A stretch of 64,000 bases of DNA from Buttiauxella selenatireducens (GTDB taxonomy: Bacteria > Pseudomonadota > Gammaproteobacteria > Enterobacterales > Enterobacteriaceae): positions 496,001-560,000 of the forward strand of contig NZ_CP133838.1 of the NCBI RefSeq assembly GCF_031432975.1. Direction: 5' to 3'. The notes under the pieces were generated by a model. That model had not been told where the DNA came from and did no database searches. It was given only the letters and a program-made list of their open reading frames with translations. The position numbers and the translations under genes are program-made. Of the stretch, positions 22,753 to 34,780 are shown piece by piece (within the stretch, counting starts at the first letter, position 1; each line of letters opens with the position of its first letter).

Positions 22753-24699
22753 TTGAGTGACATGGCGAAAAACCTAATACTCTGGCTGGTCATCGCGGTT
22801 GTGCTGATGTCTGTGTTCCAGAGCTTTGGGCCCAGCGAGTCAAATGGCCGTAGGGTGGATTACTCCACTTTCCTGTCTGAAGTAAATCAGGACCAGGTAC
22901 GCGAAGCGCGTATTAACGGACGTGAAATCAACGTTACCAAGAAAGATAGTAACCGATACACGACTTACATCCCCGTTAACGATCCTAAACTGCTTGATAA
23001 CCTGCTGACCAAAAATGTGAAAGTAGTAGGCGAACCGCCTGAAGAGCCAAGCTTGCTGGCTTCTATTTTCATCTCCTGGTTCCCAATGCTATTGCTTATT
23101 GGGGTCTGGATCTTCTTTATGCGTCAAATGCAGGGCGGCGGTGGCAAAGGTGCCATGTCGTTCGGTAAGAGCAAGGCGCGTATGCTCACCGAAGACCAAA
23201 TTAAGACCACTTTTGCTGACGTCGCAGGTTGTGATGAAGCAAAAGAAGAGGTCGCAGAACTGGTTGAGTATCTTCGTGAGCCGAGCCGCTTCCAGAAACT
23301 GGGCGGTAAAATCCCGAAAGGTGTGCTGATGGTTGGCCCTCCGGGTACCGGTAAAACCTTGCTGGCGAAAGCCATCGCAGGTGAAGCGAAAGTACCATTC
23401 TTTACAATTTCCGGTTCTGACTTCGTTGAAATGTTCGTGGGCGTGGGTGCATCTCGTGTTCGTGACATGTTTGAACAAGCTAAGAAAGCGGCACCTTGCA
23501 TCATCTTCATTGATGAAATTGACGCCGTTGGCCGTCAGCGTGGTGCAGGTCTGGGCGGTGGTCACGATGAACGTGAACAAACGCTGAACCAGATGCTGGT
23601 TGAAATGGATGGTTTCGAAGGTAACGAAGGTATTATCGTTATCGCCGCAACAAACCGTCCTGACGTACTTGACCCAGCATTGCTGCGTCCAGGCCGTTTT
23701 GACCGTCAAGTTGTGGTTGGCCTGCCAGATGTGCGTGGCCGCGAACAAATTCTGAAAGTCCATATGCGTCGCGTACCGTTGTCTCCAGACATCGATGCAG
23801 CAATTATTGCACGTGGTACTCCAGGCTTCTCTGGTGCTGACCTTGCAAACCTGGTTAACGAAGCTGCTCTGTTTGCTGCCCGTGGTAACAAACGTGTGGT
23901 CTCGATGGTTGAATTCGAAAAAGCGAAAGACAAAATCATGATGGGTGCGGAACGCCGCTCCATGGTGATGACAGAAGCGCAAAAAGAATCCACCGCATAC
24001 CATGAAGCAGGTCACGCGATTATTGGTCGCCTGGTTCCTGAACACGATCCGGTACACAAAGTGACAATCATTCCACGCGGTCGTGCGTTGGGTGTGACTT
24101 TCTTCCTGCCGGAAGGTGATGCGATCAGTGCCAGCCGTCAGAAACTGGAAAGCCAGATTTCTACGTTGTACGGTGGTCGTCTTGCTGAAGAGATTATTTA
24201 TGGTGCTGAACATGTTTCTACTGGCGCGTCTAACGACATCAAAGTAGCAACATCCATCGCTCGTAACATGGTTACCCAATGGGGCTTCTCTGAGAAACTC
24301 GGTCCGTTGCTGTACGCGGAAGAGGAAGGTGAAGTGTTCTTGGGTCGTTCAGTGGCGAAAGCGAAACATATGTCCGATGAAACTGCGCGTATCATCGATC
24401 AGGAAGTTAAGCTGTTGATTGAGCGTAACTACGCTCGTGCTCGCCAGCTGCTGAATGAAAATATGGATATTCTCCACACCATGAAAGACGCATTGATGAA
24501 GTATGAAACCATCGATGCGCCACAGATTGATGATCTGATGAATCGCCGCGATGTGCGTCCGCCAGCAGGTTGGGAAGATTCAAACAACGGCAACAACAAT
24601 TCTGACAACAATGGTACACCACGTGCACCGCGTCCGGTCGATGAACCGCGTACGCCGAATCCTGGTAATACAATGTCAGAGCAGTTGGGCGACAAATAA
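22753..24699 (+). CDS. ftsH: ATP-dependent zinc metalloprotease FtsH
   Basis: This is a membrane-anchored AAA+ protease that degrades LpxC, sigma-32, SecY and other proteins. Two N-terminal membrane helices (about 8-25 and 100-122) flank a periplasmic domain; then come the AAA module (Walker A GPPGTGKT, Walker [12 protein letters not shown]) and the protease domain with HEAGH. I use the TTG at 22753 (648 aa) because GAGG sits 8 bp before it; the in-frame ATG at 22762 gives 645 aa, closer to the E. coli annotation (644), but is 17 bp from the SD. Confidence 0.96.
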   Translation: MSDMAKNLILWLVIAVVLMSVFQSFGPSESNGRRVDYSTFLSEVNQDQVREARINGREINVTKKDSNRYTTYIPVNDPKLLDNLLTKNVKVVGEPPEEPSLLASIFISWFPMLLLIGVWIFFMRQMQGGGGKGAMSFGKSKARMLTEDQIKTTFADVAGCDEAKEEVAELVEYLREPSRFQKLGGKIPKGVLMVGPPGTGKTLLAKAIAGEAKVPFFTISGSDFVEMFVGVGASRVRDMFEQAKKAAPCIIFIDEIDAVGRQRGAGLGGGHDEREQTLNQMLVEMDGFEGNEGIIVIAATNRPDVLDPALLRPGRFDRQVVVGLPDVRGREQILKVHMRRVPLSPDIDAAIIARGTPGFSGADLANLVNEAALFAARGNKRVVSMVEFEKAKDKIMMGAERRSMVMTEAQKESTAYHEAGHAIIGRLVPEHDPVHKVTIIPRGRALGVTFFLPEGDAISASRQKLESQISTLYGGRLAEEIIYGAEHVSTGASNDIKVATSIARNMVTQWGFSEKLGPLLYAEEEGEVFLGRSVAKAKHMSDETARIIDQEVKLLIERNYARARQLLNENMDILHTMKDALMKYETIDAPQIDDLMNRRDVRPPAGWEDSNNGNNNSDNNGTPRAPRPVDEPRTPNPGNTMSEQLGDK

Positions 24700-24735
24700 G
24701 TCGTAACTGCCGGATGTTAATGCAGTAATCTATTT

Positions 24736-24763
24736 AAACCCTGGGCTTGTCCCAGGGTTTTTT
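24736..24763 (+). terminator. Intrinsic terminator after ftsH
   Basis: A perfect 10-bp stem AAACCCTGGG / CCCAGGGTTT with a CTTGT loop runs into a T tract. Confidence 0.88.
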
Positions 24764-24801
24764 ATTTTGGAAATAGCCTTAGTTAACACAAGGGAATCTC
24801 G

Positions 24802-25650
24802 ATGAAACTCACAGCTCAGGGCAGCACGCTTGATCTTTCACATCCACATATCATGGGGATTTTGAACGTCACGCCAGACTCCTTTTCCGACGGTGGACAG
24901 CACAATTCGTTAGTGGAGGCCGTTAAACACGCTAACTTAATGATCAACGCAGGCGCGACGATTATTGATATTGGTGGTGAGTCGACGCGTCCTGGAGCGG
25001 CTGAAGTGAGCGTCGATGAGGAGTTATCCCGGGTCATTCCTGCCGTTGAGGCTATCGCGCAACGTTTTGAAGTCTGGATCTCAGTGGATACCTCCAAACC
25101 GGAAGTTATTCGTGAATCGGCGCGAGTCGGCGCGCATATCATCAATGATATACGTTCGTTGCAGGAGCCCGGTGCACTTGAAGCGGCCGCAGAAACCGGT
25201 TTGCCGGTTTGTCTGATGCATATGCAGGGCGAGCCTAAGAATATGCAGCAGGCGCCACATTACGAAGATGTCTTTGCCGATGTGAATCGATTCTTTATCG
25301 ACCAAATTGCTCGCTGTGAAGCGGCTGGTATCGCAAAAGAAAAATTGTTGCTCGACCCAGGCTTCGGTTTCGGTAAAAATCTTACACACAATTACCAACT
25401 TTTGGCCCGACTATCCGAACTCCATCACTTTGGTTTACCATTGTTGGTGGGAATGTCGCGTAAATCAATGGTTGGCCAACTGCTTAACGTCGGGCCAGAT
25501 CAACGCCTGAGTGGCAGCCTTGCTTGTGCAGTGATAGCCGCAATGCAGGGGGCTAATATCATTCGAGTTCACGATGTGAAAGAGTCAGTCGAAGCGATGC
25601 GCGTGGTGGAAGCCACACTTTCAGCGAAGGAAAAAAAACGCTATGAGTAA
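24802..25650 (+). CDS. folP: Dihydropteroate synthase FolP
   Basis: FolP condenses 6-hydroxymethyl-dihydropterin diphosphate with p-aminobenzoate in folate synthesis and is the sulfonamide target. It has 282 residues as in E. coli. The two pterin-binding signatures are present: [14 protein letters not shown] near the N-terminus and [11 protein letters not shown] after it. It overlaps glmM by 8 bp. Confidence 0.97.
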   Translation: MKLTAQGSTLDLSHPHIMGILNVTPDSFSDGGQHNSLVEAVKHANLMINAGATIIDIGGESTRPGAAEVSVDEELSRVIPAVEAIAQRFEVWISVDTSKPEVIRESARVGAHIINDIRSLQEPGALEAAAETGLPVCLMHMQGEPKNMQQAPHYEDVFADVNRFFIDQIARCEAAGIAKEKLLLDPGFGFGKNLTHNYQLLARLSELHHFGLPLLVGMSRKSMVGQLLNVGPDQRLSGSLACAVIAAMQGANIIRVHDVKESVEAMRVVEATLSAKEKKRYE

Positions 25651-26980
25651 CCGTAAATATTTTGGCACAGACGGCATTCGCGGTCGTGTAGGCGATTCCC
25701 CAATTACCCCTGATTTCGTCCTTAAACTTGGCTGGGCTGCGGGTAAAGTGTTAGCTCGTCACGGCTCACGTAAAATTATTATCGGTAAAGACACCCGTAT
25801 TTCAGGTTATATGCTGGAGTCTGCGTTAGAAGCGGGCCTGGCGGCGGCGGGTTTATCTGCCTCATTCACCGGCCCGATGCCAACACCAGCTGTTGCTTAT
25901 CTGACCCGCGCATTCCGTGCAGAAGCAGGGATTGTTATCTCCGCTTCGCATAACCCATTCTATGATAACGGGATTAAATTCTTCTCTATCGACGGCACTA
26001 AATTGCCTGATGACGTTGAAGAAGCCATTGAAGCTGAAATGGAAAAAGAAATCACGTGCGTGGATTCTGCCGAGTTGGGTAAAGCCAGCCGTATCGTTGA
26101 TGCAGCGGGCCGCTATATCGAATTTTGCAAAGGCACTTTCCCGAACGAGTTAAGCCTTAATGGTCTTAAAATTGTCGTTGATTGTGCTAACGGCGCGACT
26201 TACCACATTGCACCAAATGTACTGCGCGAGTTAGGTGCCACTGTTATCCCTGTTGGCTGTGAGCCAAACGGCGTTAACATCAACGAAAAATGCGGTGCAA
26301 CTGACGTGCGTATGCTTCAGGAGCGCGTGTTGGCTGAAAAAGCGGATATTGGTATCGCACTGGATGGTGATGGTGACCGTGTAATCATGGTGGATAACCT
26401 GGGCCATAAAGTTGATGGCGACCAAATCCTCTACATCATCGCTCGTGAAGGATTACGTCAGGGTCAATTGCGCGGTGGTGCAGTAGGCACGCTGATGAGC
26501 AATATGGGCCTCGAGTTGGCTCTTAAACAGTTAGGTATCCCGTTTGCGCGTGCAAAAGTGGGTGACCGTTATGTCCTGGAAAAACTGCAGGAAAAAGGCT
26601 GGAGAATTGGTGCTGAAAATTCAGGGCACGTGATTCTGCTGGATAAAACGACTACCGGTGACGGCATCGTTGCAGGTTTGCAAGTACTTACCGCGATGGT
26701 GCGCAACCACATGAGTCTGCACGATTTGTGCAGTGGAATGAAATTGTTCCCTCAGATTCTGGTAAACGTACGCTTTACTGCGGGTAGCGGCGATCCACTT
26801 GAGCATGACACAGTGAAGAAAACCACTGCAGAAGTGGAAGAAGCGCTGGGCAGCCGTGGTCGCGTGTTGCTGCGTAAATCCGGGACTGAACCTTTAATCC
26901 GCGTAATGGTTGAAGGGGAAGACGAAGCACTGGTTATCGAGTATGCAAATCGCATTGCTGATGCAGTAAAAGCGGTATAA
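25643..26980 (+). CDS. glmM: Phosphoglucosamine mutase GlmM
   Basis: GlmM isomerises glucosamine-6-phosphate to glucosamine-1-phosphate on the way to UDP-GlcNAc for peptidoglycan and LPS. It has 445 residues as in E. coli. The active-site phosphoserine is Ser102 in ISASHNP, the Mg loop is DGDGDR and the phosphate-binding loop [10 protein letters not shown] lies near the C-terminus. It starts inside folP, so the two are coupled. Confidence 0.97.
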   Translation: MSNRKYFGTDGIRGRVGDSPITPDFVLKLGWAAGKVLARHGSRKIIIGKDTRISGYMLESALEAGLAAAGLSASFTGPMPTPAVAYLTRAFRAEAGIVISASHNPFYDNGIKFFSIDGTKLPDDVEEAIEAEMEKEITCVDSAELGKASRIVDAAGRYIEFCKGTFPNELSLNGLKIVVDCANGATYHIAPNVLRELGATVIPVGCEPNGVNINEKCGATDVRMLQERVLAEKADIGIALDGDGDRVIMVDNLGHKVDGDQILYIIAREGLRQGQLRGGAVGTLMSNMGLELALKQLGIPFARAKVGDRYVLEKLQEKGWRIGAENSGHVILLDKTTTGDGIVAGLQVLTAMVRNHMSLHDLCSGMKLFPQILVNVRFTAGSGDPLEHDTVKKTTAEVEEALGSRGRVLLRKSGTEPLIRVMVEGEDEALVIEYANRIADAVKAV

Positions 26981-27003
26981 AGCATTCGCGTGTGAATTGT
27001 GTG

Positions 27004-27029
27004 AAAAGGCGGCGTTTGTCGCCTTTTTT
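27004..27029 (+). terminator. Intrinsic terminator after glmM
   Basis: The stem AAAAGGCG / CGCCTTTT with an 8-base loop is followed by further T. Confidence 0.85.
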
Positions 27030-27092
27030 CTAAGCGAAAGTGCGTGTATTGCTGTTTTTTTCCGCAGTCAGCGAAATGTGAATAAATTGCCC

Positions 27093-27121
27093 TTGCGCAG
27101 ATCGAAGGCTTTGGTTAGTAT
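27093..27121 (+). promoter_or_regulatory. Candidate sigma-70 promoter for secG and the tRNAs
   Basis: TTGCGC (27093-27098), a 17-bp spacer and TAGTAT (27116-27121) lie about 90 bp before the secG ATG. The spacing is ideal and each hexamer is four or five of six to consensus. Confidence 0.5.
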
Positions 27122-27212
27122 TCTCACCCGCTTCAGTGGGTAAACTTAAACGTATCCGCTTGACTGGTTTGAAGCTTTGGTATGCGGTAATACCGCAAGG
27201 AACAGGTTGATT

Positions 27213-27542
27213 ATGTACGAAGCTCTTTTAGTTGTTTTCCTTATTGTAGCGTTAGGCCTTGTTGGTCTTATCATGCTGCAGCAAGGTAAAGGCGCTGATA
27301 TGGGAGCCTCCTTTGGAGCAGGCGCTTCCGCGACACTGTTTGGTTCAAGTGGCTCAGGTAATTTCATGACCCGCATGACCGCTGTGTTAGCAACGCTGTT
27401 CTTTATCATCAGCCTGGTACTGGGTAACCTCAATACCAACAAAACCGATAAAGGAAGTGTGTGGGATAATTTAACTCAGCCAACAAAAACTGAGTCACAG
27501 CCAGCGGCACCTACCAAGCCGAGCAGCGATATCCCGCAGTAA
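27213..27542 (+). CDS. secG: Preprotein translocase subunit SecG
   Basis: SecG is the small accessory subunit of the SecYEG channel that stimulates SecA-driven export. Starting at [15 protein letters not shown] gives 109 residues (E. coli 110); the ORF upstream has no match. Two membrane helices (about 2-22 and 52-72) are joined by the cytoplasmic [20 protein letters not shown] loop, and a polar Pro/Thr-rich tail follows. It lies just before tRNA-Leu. Confidence 0.96.
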   Translation: MYEALLVVFLIVALGLVGLIMLQQGKGADMGASFGAGASATLFGSSGSGNFMTRMTAVLATLFFIISLVLGNLNTNKTDKGSVWDNLTQPTKTESQPAAPTKPSSDIPQ

Positions 27543-27587
27543 GTTGTCAGCATTGATGCGGTAAGAATTGATTACCGTATCCAGAGT

Positions 27588-27674
27588 GCCGAGGTGGTGG
27601 AATTGGTAGACACGCTACCTTGAGGTGGTAGTGCCCGATTGGGCTTACGGGTTCAAGTCCCGTCCTCGGTACCA
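27588..27674 (+). tRNA. leuU: tRNA-Leu (GAG anticodon)
   Basis: This is an 87-nt class II tRNA with an encoded CCA end. The acceptor arms GCCGAGG / CCTCGGT pair, the anticodon loop is TTGAGGT (GAG, reading CUC/CUU), there is a long variable arm and the T loop is GTTCAAGTC. It lies downstream of secG, as leuU does in E. coli. Confidence 0.97.
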
Positions 27675-27734
27675 AAATATCTGCATTTCTTGCATTTTAT
27701 GCAATATCGGCGTAATATTTGCCACGTTTTCGGA

Positions 27735-27811
<77 letters not shown>

Positions 27812-27940
27812 CTTTCCCTGAGAGTTCTTTTTCAAATATACTGTGAACACCAGTTGGTGCCTCGCGAAGAATTTAGAAAAAAATTCTCCTGGATGGTGTC
27901 CGGGCCGCTGTTGCGGTATACAGGGTTCAGTTATATAAAG

Positions 27941-27963
27941 CCTCGATTTATCGGGGTTTTTTG
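27941..27963 (+). terminator. Terminator/attenuator between metY and rimP
   Basis: A 6-bp stem CCTCGA / TCGGGG with a TTTA loop is followed by TTTTTT. In E. coli the metY-nusA transcript is partly terminated here and read through by antitermination control. Confidence 0.7.
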
Positions 27964-28021
27964 TTATCTGACTTCAGAATAACTGGGCTATATGCCCTTT
28001 TTTCATTTCTTGGGGGTGGGC

Positions 28022-28474
28022 TTGTCCACATTAGAGCAAAAATTAACAGAGATGATTTCAGCACCGGTCGAGGCGCTGGGCTATGAATTGGTAGGGATCG
28101 AATTTGTTCGAGGTCGCCAATCCACGCTGCGCATCTATATTGATAGTGAAGCAGGCATCAATGTTGATGATTGTGCTGATGTCAGTCACCAGGTAAGTGC
28201 AGTACTGGACGTCGAAGACCCTATCACTGTGGCTTACAACCTGGAAGTTTCCTCACCAGGCCTTGATCGCCCAATGTTCTCAGCAGAGCATTACGTTCGC
28301 TTTACTGGCGAAGAAGTGAGCATTGTGTTGCGCATGGCCGTGCAAAACCGTCGTAAATGGCAGGGTATTATTAAAGCCGTAGAAGGTGAGATGATCACGG
28401 TTACGGTGGAAGGCAAAGATGAAGTGTTCGCGCTGAGCAACATCCAGAAAGCGAACCTGGTACCCCACTTTTAA
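28022..28474 (+). CDS. rimP: Ribosome maturation factor RimP
   Basis: RimP is a 30S assembly factor acting early around S12/uS19. The start is TTG at 28022, behind GGGGGTGGG, giving 150 residues, the E. coli length (the E. coli gene also starts with TTG); the ATG 30 bp upstream would add family-foreign residues. The N-terminal alpha/beta domain includes [19 protein letters not shown], and a C-terminal SH3-like barrel follows. It is the first gene of the nusA-infB operon. Confidence 0.95.
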   Translation: MSTLEQKLTEMISAPVEALGYELVGIEFVRGRQSTLRIYIDSEAGINVDDCADVSHQVSAVLDVEDPITVAYNLEVSSPGLDRPMFSAEHYVRFTGEEVSIVLRMAVQNRRKWQGIIKAVEGEMITVTVEGKDEVFALSNIQKANLVPHF

Positions 28475-28501
28475 TAGTTTGGATTGAGGTGAAAACCCAG
28501 G

Positions 28502-29989
28502 ATGAACAAAGAAATTTTGGCTGTTGTTGAAGCAGTTTCCAACGAAAAATCATTGCCGCGTGAGAAGATTTTCGAAGCGCTGGAAAGTGCACTGGCAACA
28601 GCGACGAAGAAAAAATACGAACAAGAGATTGATGTTCGCGTTAGCATCGATCGTAAAAGTGGTGACTTTGATACTTTCCGCCGCTGGGTCATTGTAGAAG
28701 AAGTTACCCAACCAACGCGTGAAATCACCCTTGATGCAGCACAATTCGAAGACCCAGCGCTGAATGTTGGCGAATACGTTGAAGACCAAATCGAATCTGT
28801 GACTTTCGACCGTATCACCACCCAGACTGCAAAACAGGTTATCGTACAAAAAGTACGTGAAGCTGAACGTGCAATGGTTGTTGATCAGTTCCGCGAACAC
28901 GAAGGTGAGATCATCACCGGTGTTGTGAAGAAAGTTAACCGCGAGAACATCTCTTTGGATCTCGGAAGCAACGCCGAAGCGGTGATTTTGCGTGAAGATA
29001 TGCTTCCGCGTGAAAACTTCCGCCCGGGTGACCGTATCCGCGGTGTGCTTTATGCTGTGCGTCCGGAAGCTCGCGGTGCTCAACTGTTTGTTAGCCGTTC
29101 CAAGCCTGAAATGCTGATCGAACTGTTCCGCATTGAAGTGCCGGAAATTGGCGAAGAAGTTATTGAAATCAAAGCCGCTGCTCGTGATCCTGGTTCTCGC
29201 GCGAAAATCGCTGTGAAAACCAACGATAAACGTATCGACCCAGTAGGTGCTTGTGTTGGCATGCGTGGTGCGCGTGTTCAGGCAGTATCTACAGAATTGG
29301 GTGGTGAGCGTATTGATATCGTGCTGTGGGACGATAACCCGGCACAATTCGTTATCAACGCTATGGCACCGGCTGACGTGGCTTCCATTGTTGTCGATGA
29401 AGACAAACATACAATGGACATCGCGGTAGAGGCAGGCAATCTGGCACAAGCAATCGGTCGTAACGGTCAGAACGTGCGCCTGGCAGCCCAACTGAGCGGC
29501 TGGGAACTCAACGTAATGACTGTTGATGACCTGCAAGCTAAGCATCAGGCTGAAGCACATGCGGCCATTGATACCTTTACCAAATACCTCGAGATCGACG
29601 AGGATTTCGCCACTGTATTGGTAGAAGAAGGTTTCTCCACTCTCGAAGAATTGGCATACGTGCCGATGAAAGAGCTGCTGGAAATAGATGGCCTTGATGA
29701 AGATACAGTGGAAGCATTACGTGATCGCGCCAAAAACGCCCTCACCACACTGGCATTGGCGCAGGAAGAAAGCCTGGGCGATAACAAACCTCAAGAGGAT
29801 CTGCTGAACCTCGAAGGTATGGATCGCAATCTGGCCTTTAAACTCGCTTCGCGCGGTGTGAGCTCGCTTGAAGACCTGGCTGAGCAAGGTGTCGACGATC
29901 TGTCAGATATTGAAGGTTTAACCAACGAGAAGGCCGGTGAATTGATCATGGCTGCTCGCAATATCTGCTGGTTTGGCGGCGAAGCGTAA
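28502..29989 (+). CDS. nusA: Transcription elongation/termination factor NusA
   Basis: NusA binds RNA polymerase and regulates pausing, intrinsic and Rho termination and antitermination. It has 495 residues as in E. coli. In order it has an N-terminal RNAP-binding domain (1-135), an S1 domain, two KH domains (GxxG in [11 protein letters not shown] and [11 protein letters not shown]), and two acidic repeats AR1/AR2 at the C-terminus that bind alpha-CTD/lambda N. It lies between rimP and infB. Confidence 0.98.
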   Translation: MNKEILAVVEAVSNEKSLPREKIFEALESALATATKKKYEQEIDVRVSIDRKSGDFDTFRRWVIVEEVTQPTREITLDAAQFEDPALNVGEYVEDQIESVTFDRITTQTAKQVIVQKVREAERAMVVDQFREHEGEIITGVVKKVNRENISLDLGSNAEAVILREDMLPRENFRPGDRIRGVLYAVRPEARGAQLFVSRSKPEMLIELFRIEVPEIGEEVIEIKAAARDPGSRAKIAVKTNDKRIDPVGACVGMRGARVQAVSTELGGERIDIVLWDDNPAQFVINAMAPADVASIVVDEDKHTMDIAVEAGNLAQAIGRNGQNVRLAAQLSGWELNVMTVDDLQAKHQAEAHAAIDTFTKYLEIDEDFATVLVEEGFSTLEELAYVPMKELLEIDGLDEDTVEALRDRAKNALTTLALAQEESLGDNKPQEDLLNLEGMDRNLAFKLASRGVSSLEDLAEQGVDDLSDIEGLTNEKAGELIMAARNICWFGGEA

Positions 29990-30013
29990 TAAACTGTAGC
30001 AGGAAGGAACAGC

Positions 30014-32695
30014 ATGACAGATGTAACCGTAAAAGCGCTGGCCGCAGAGATTCAGACCTCCGTGGACCGCCTGGTACAGCAATTTGCTGATGCAGGGATC
30101 CCTAAGGCTGCTGATGATTCTGTCTCGGCCCAGGAAAAACAAACCTTACTGGCGCACCTGAACCGTGAACATGGTTCCGCGCCGGATAAGTTGACATTAC
30201 AGCGCAAAACGCGCAGTACTTTAAACATTCCAGGTACCGGTGGGAAAAGTAAATCGGTACAAATCGAAGTCCGCAAGAAGCGCACCTTTGTGAAACGTGA
30301 TCCGCAAGAGACTGAACGTCTTGCCGCGGAAGAACAGGCGCAGCGTGAAGCGGAAGAGCAAGCCCAACGTGAGGCGCAGGAAGCTGCCAATCGTCAGGCG
30401 CAAGAAAAAGCTAAACGTGAAGCTGAAGAGAAAGCTAAGCGTGAAGCCGCTGATAAAGCGAAACGTGAAGCTGCGGAAAAAGACAAAGTGAGCAATCAAG
30501 ACGATATGACGAAAAGCGCCCAGGCCGACAAAGCCCGTCGCGAAGCTGAAGCTGCAGAGCTGAAGCGTAAAGCGGAAGAAGAAGCCCGTCGCAAATTAGA
30601 AGAAGACGCCCGTCGTGTAGCTGAAGAGGCCCGTAAAATGGCTGAAGCTAACGCAGGTGTGTGGACGGAAGAAGAGAAAGTGGAAGACGATAAATCAGAT
30701 TACCATGTCACCACCTCTCAGCATGCGCGCCAGGCTGAAGACGAAAACGACCGCGAAGTAGAAGCTGGCCGTACTCGTGCTCGTACTGCTACAACTAAAG
30801 CACCGCGCCAGAAGAAAGGCGGAAAACACGGCGAGTCTAAAGCTGACCGTGAAGAAGCTCGTGCTGCGGTTCGTGGTGGTAAAGGCAAGCGTAAACCAAG
30901 TTCACTGCAACAAGGCTTCAACAAGCCTGCTCAGGCAGTTAACCGTGACGTCGTCATCGGCGAAACCGTTACTGTTGCAGAACTGGCAAACAAAATGGCT
31001 GTTAAAGGCTCTCAGGTCATCAAAGCGATGATGAAACTGGGCGCTATGGCGACCATTAACCAGGTCATCGACCAGGAAACCGCACAGCTGGTTGCCGAAG
31101 AGATGGGCCACAAAGTTATCCTGCGTCGTGAAAACGAGCTGGAAGAAGCGCTGATGAGCGATCGTGATACTGATGCAGTTGCAGAATCACGTGCGCCGGT
31201 TGTTACCATCATGGGTCACGTTGACCACGGTAAAACCTCTCTGCTTGACTATATTCGTTCTACTAAAGTTGCGTCCGGCGAAGCGGGTGGTATTACCCAG
31301 CACATCGGTGCATACCACGTAGAAACTGACAACGGTATGATCACCTTCCTGGATACCCCAGGCCACGCAGCGTTTACTTCTATGCGTGCTCGTGGTGCTC
31401 AGGCAACGGATATCGTTGTTCTGGTTGTTGCTGCTGACGACGGCGTGATGCCACAAACTATCGAAGCAATCCAGCACGCAAAAGCGGCGCAGGTGCCAGT
31501 AGTTGTAGCAGTGAACAAAATTGATAAGCCAGAAGCTGATCCAGACCGCGTTAAGCAAGAACTGTCTCAGTACGGCATCATGCCAGAAGAGTGGGGCGGC
31601 GAAAGCCAGTTCGTACACGTATCTGCTAAAGCGGGCACGGGTATTGACGAACTGCTGGACGCAATCCTGCTGCAAGCTGAAGTTCTTGAACTGAAAGCAA
31701 TGCGCAAAGGCATGGCAAGCGGTGTGGTTATCGAATCCTTCTTGGATAAAGGTCGTGGTCCGGTAGCAACTGTTCTGGTTCGTGAAGGTTCTCTGAACAA
31801 AGGCGACATCGTTCTTTGTGGCTTCGAGTATGGCCGTGTTCGTGCAATGCGTGACGAAATGGGTCGTGAAGTTGCAGAAGCAGGTCCGTCTATTCCTGTT
31901 GAAATCCTGGGTCTGTCCGGTGTTCCGGCAGCGGGTGATGAAGTAACAGTTGTTCGTGATGAGAAGAAAGCTCGTGAAGTTGCTCTGTATCGTCAGGGTA
32001 AATTCCGCGAAGTTAAACTGGCTCGCCAGCAGAAATCTAAACTGGAAAACATGTTCGCCAACATGACCGAAGGCGAAGTGTCCGAAGTGAACATCGTGCT
32101 GAAAGCCGACGTTCAGGGTTCTGTTGAAGCGATTAGCGATTCCTTGCTGAAACTGTCTACTGATGAAGTTAAAGTTAAAATCATCGGTTCTGGCGTAGGC
32201 GGTATCACTGAGACTGACGCAACACTGGCTGCAGCATCTAACGCTATCCTTGTTGGCTTCAACGTCCGTGCTGATGCATCTGCACGTCGCGTCATTGAGT
32301 CAGAAAGCCTGGATCTGCGTTACTACTCCGTCATCTACCATCTGATCGACGAAGTGAAAGCGGCAATGAGCGGCATGCTGTCTCCGGAACTGAAACAACA
32401 GATCCTCGGCCTGGCCGAAGTTCGCGATGTGTTCAAATCGCCGAAATTTGGCGCCATCGCAGGTTGTATGGTTACCGAAGGTGTGGTCAAACGTCACAAC
32501 CCAATCCGTGTACTGCGCGACAACGTGGTTATCTATGAAGGCGAGCTGGAATCCCTGCGCCGCTTCAAAGATGACGCTAACGAAGTTCGTAACGGTATGG
32601 AATGTGGTATCGGCGTGAAGAACTACAACGATGTACGTGTTGGTGATGTTATCGAAGTCTTCGAAATCATCGAAATCCAGCGTACTATCGCCTGA
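30014..32695 (+). CDS. infB: Translation initiation factor IF-2
   Basis: IF-2 is the GTPase that delivers fMet-tRNA to the 30S P site and drives subunit joining. It has 893 residues (E. coli 890): an IF2 N-terminal fold, a highly charged coiled-coil Lys/Glu/Arg/Ala-rich segment (about 95-215), a second IF2-N domain, the G domain with [14 protein letters not shown] and NKID, then the beta barrels and C2 tRNA-binding domain. Two internal start sites are kept: GTG at 30488 (codon 159) and ATG at 30506 (codon 165), matching E. coli IF2-2 and IF2-3. Confidence 0.98.
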   Translation: MTDVTVKALAAEIQTSVDRLVQQFADAGIPKAADDSVSAQEKQTLLAHLNREHGSAPDKLTLQRKTRSTLNIPGTGGKSKSVQIEVRKKRTFVKRDPQETERLAAEEQAQREAEEQAQREAQEAANRQAQEKAKREAEEKAKREAADKAKREAAEKDKVSNQDDMTKSAQADKARREAEAAELKRKAEEEARRKLEEDARRVAEEARKMAEANAGVWTEEEKVEDDKSDYHVTTSQHARQAEDENDREVEAGRTRARTATTKAPRQKKGGKHGESKADREEARAAVRGGKGKRKPSSLQQGFNKPAQAVNRDVVIGETVTVAELANKMAVKGSQVIKAMMKLGAMATINQVIDQETAQLVAEEMGHKVILRRENELEEALMSDRDTDAVAESRAPVVTIMGHVDHGKTSLLDYIRSTKVASGEAGGITQHIGAYHVETDNGMITFLDTPGHAAFTSMRARGAQATDIVVLVVAADDGVMPQTIEAIQHAKAAQVPVVVAVNKIDKPEADPDRVKQELSQYGIMPEEWGGESQFVHVSAKAGTGIDELLDAILLQAEVLELKAMRKGMASGVVIESFLDKGRGPVATVLVREGSLNKGDIVLCGFEYGRVRAMRDEMGREVAEAGPSIPVEILGLSGVPAAGDEVTVVRDEKKAREVALYRQGKFREVKLARQQKSKLENMFANMTEGEVSEVNIVLKADVQGSVEAISDSLLKLSTDEVKVKIIGSGVGGITETDATLAAASNAILVGFNVRADASARRVIESESLDLRYYSVIYHLIDEVKAAMSGMLSPELKQQILGLAEVRDVFKSPKFGAIAGCMVTEGVVKRHNPIRVLRDNVVIYEGELESLRRFKDDANEVRNGMECGIGVKNYNDVRVGDVIEVFEIIEIQRTIA

Positions 32696-32763
32696 TATCA
32701 GCCGAGTACATAGCTAATATCTTTAGGGGGCCGAGCGCCCCCTGATTTTATGGAGAATTTATT

Positions 32764-33168
32764 ATGGCGAAAGAATTTGGTCGCCCACAGCGTGTTTCTC
32801 AGGAATTGCAGAAAGAAATCGCAATCATCCTGCAGCGCGAAATTAAAGACCCGCGTCTGGGCATGATGACCACCGTTTCTGGTGTCGAAGTGTCGCGCGA
32901 TCTGGCTTATGCCAAAGTGTTTGTTACGTTCCTGAACGACAAAGACGAACAAGCTGTGAAAGAAGGCATCAAGGTTCTGCAAGATGCGTCTGGCTACATT
33001 CGCTCTTTGCTGGGTAAAGCAATGCGCTTGCGCATCGTGCCTGAATTGACTTTCTTCTACGATAACTCGTTAGTTGAAGGCATGCGCATGTCGAATCTGG
33101 TTTCAAACGTCATCAGAAACGATGATGAGCGCCGTGTAAACGATACGGATGACAGCAAGGAGGATTAA
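32764..33168 (+). CDS. rbfA: 30S ribosome-binding factor RbfA
   Basis: RbfA is a cold-shock 30S maturation factor acting on the 5' end of 16S rRNA. It has 134 residues (E. coli 133) and a single KH-type fold with the conserved AKVFVTF strand and [11 protein letters not shown]. Its stop overlaps the truB start (TAATG). A G/C-rich hairpin lies in the infB-rbfA spacer. Confidence 0.96.
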   Translation: MAKEFGRPQRVSQELQKEIAIILQREIKDPRLGMMTTVSGVEVSRDLAYAKVFVTFLNDKDEQAVKEGIKVLQDASGYIRSLLGKAMRLRIVPELTFFYDNSLVEGMRMSNLVSNVIRNDDERRVNDTDDSKED

Positions 33169-34112
33169 TGAGTCGTCCTCGTCGTCGTGGTCGTGATATC
33201 CACGGAGTATTGTTGTTGGATAAACCTCAGGGGTTATCTTCTAACGATGCGTTGCAGAAGGTTAAGCGTATTTATAACGCTAACCGTGCCGGCCATACCG
33301 GAGCGCTTGACCCGCTTGCAACGGGAATGTTGCCGATTTGCCTCGGTGAAGCGACGAAGTTCTCACGCTATTTGTTGGACTCCGATAAGCGTTACCGTGT
33401 TATTGCCCGCCTGGGGCAACGTACTGATACCTCTGATGCCGATGGCACCGTGGTTCAGGAACGTCCGGTCACCTTTACCGAGCAAGAACTGGCAACTGCG
33501 TTAGAAAGTTTTCGTGGCGAAACTCAGCAAGTCCCATCGATGTACTCCGCACTGAAATATCAAGGCAAACCGCTTTATGAATATGCGCGCCAGGGTATCG
33601 AAGTGCCGCGTGAAGCACGATCCATCACTGTCTACGAATTGTTGTTTATTCGCCATGAAGGGAATGAACTGGAACTGGAAATTCACTGCTCTAAAGGGAC
33701 ATATATTCGCACTATCACCGATGATTTAGGTGAGAAGCTCGGATGTGGGGCCCACGTGACTTTCCTGCGCCGTCTGGCGGTGAGTAAGTATCCTGTCGAA
33801 CGCATGGTGACGCTTGAGCAACTGAATGCGTTGCTTGAGCAAGCACAAGAGCAAGGTATTGAGCCATCCGTGCTGTTAGATCCCCTGCTGATGCCAATGG
33901 ACAGTCCTGCTTCGGATTTCCCAATCGTGAATTTGCAACCTGCTGTTGCGGGTTACTTCAAGAATGGGCAACCGGTGCAAGTATCTGGTAGCCCAGCAGA
34001 AGGGCTTGTCCGAGTCACCGAAGGTGATGAAGGCAAATTTATCGGTATGGCTGAAATTGATGATGATGGGCGTGTAGCGCCTCGTCGTCTGGTCGTAGAG
34101 TATCCCGTCTGA
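33168..34112 (+). CDS. truB: tRNA pseudouridine-55 synthase TruB
   Basis: TruB makes pseudouridine 55 in the T loop of all tRNAs and also acts as a tRNA folding chaperone. It has 314 residues as in E. coli. The catalytic Asp48 lies in [15 protein letters not shown]; a PUA-like C-terminal region follows. Translation is coupled to rbfA by a one-base overlap. Confidence 0.97.
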   Translation: MSRPRRRGRDIHGVLLLDKPQGLSSNDALQKVKRIYNANRAGHTGALDPLATGMLPICLGEATKFSRYLLDSDKRYRVIARLGQRTDTSDADGTVVQERPVTFTEQELATALESFRGETQQVPSMYSALKYQGKPLYEYARQGIEVPREARSITVYELLFIRHEGNELELEIHCSKGTYIRTITDDLGEKLGCGAHVTFLRRLAVSKYPVERMVTLEQLNALLEQAQEQGIEPSVLLDPLLMPMDSPASDFPIVNLQPAVAGYFKNGQPVQVSGSPAEGLVRVTEGDEGKFIGMAEIDDDGRVAPRRLVVEYPV

Positions 34113-34126
34113 CATTTGTAGTTGCC

Positions 34127-34155
34127 TTGCGATAACAGGTTGCTACAGGTAAAAT
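34127..34155 (+). promoter_or_regulatory. Sigma-70 promoter for rpsO
   Basis: TTGCGA (34127-34132), a 17-bp spacer and TAAAAT (34150-34155) lie just after truB, about 110 bp before rpsO. The leader then contains a 10-bp hairpin CATTCTCACC / GGTGGGAATG. In E. coli S15 represses its own translation by binding near the rpsO start. Confidence 0.65.
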
Positions 34156-34217
34156 GGCGCGGCTTAACATTCTCACCATTGTTTTACAGCGGTGGGAATG
34201 TGCACTGGAGTTGCTGA

Positions 34218-34535
<318 letters not shown>

Positions 34536-34551
34536 GTCTTGCGAGTTTCAG

Positions 34552-34580
34552 AAAAAGGGGCCTTTTAAGGCCCCTTTTTT
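34552..34580 (+). terminator. Intrinsic terminator after rpsO
   Basis: An 11-bp stem AAAAAGGGGCC / GGCCCCTTTTT with a TTTTAA loop ends in T. It is the counterpart of the E. coli rpsO t1 terminator, which also marks the start of RNase E processing. Confidence 0.9.
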
Positions 34581-34651
34581 CAACCATATGGCAGCAATTC
34601 TATGGAAACTAATGTATTGTTGCAGGGTGTGATCTTTATTGCAGAGGTTCG

Positions 34652-34707
34652 CGCGGCTAATGAGAGGCTTTATCCGCAGGGGCGGGTCAGGGTTGTCATT
34701 AGTCGCG
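34652..34707 (+). promoter_or_regulatory. pnp leader stem-loop, RNase III target
   Basis: A 12-bp stem CGCGGCTAATGA / TCATTAGTCGCG with one G-U pair closes a 32-base loop in the pnp leader. In E. coli RNase III cuts such a long stem-loop and PNPase then degrades its own mRNA. The structure and position match. Confidence 0.75.
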
Positions 34708-34780
34708 AGGATGCGATTTAGATCGGGTTAAACGTAGCGCGTGCAATCACCTGCTACCAAAGATTATTAAGGATATTATT

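Noticed and set aside
23089-24279. A 396-aa minus-strand open frame opposite ftsH
   Set aside because: It is a shadow of a highly expressed gene with strong codon bias; the translation is low-complexity and the conserved FtsH frame explains the region.
28550-29560. A 336-aa minus-strand open frame opposite nusA
   Set aside because: It is a shadow frame of nusA with no start signals and no recognisable domain.
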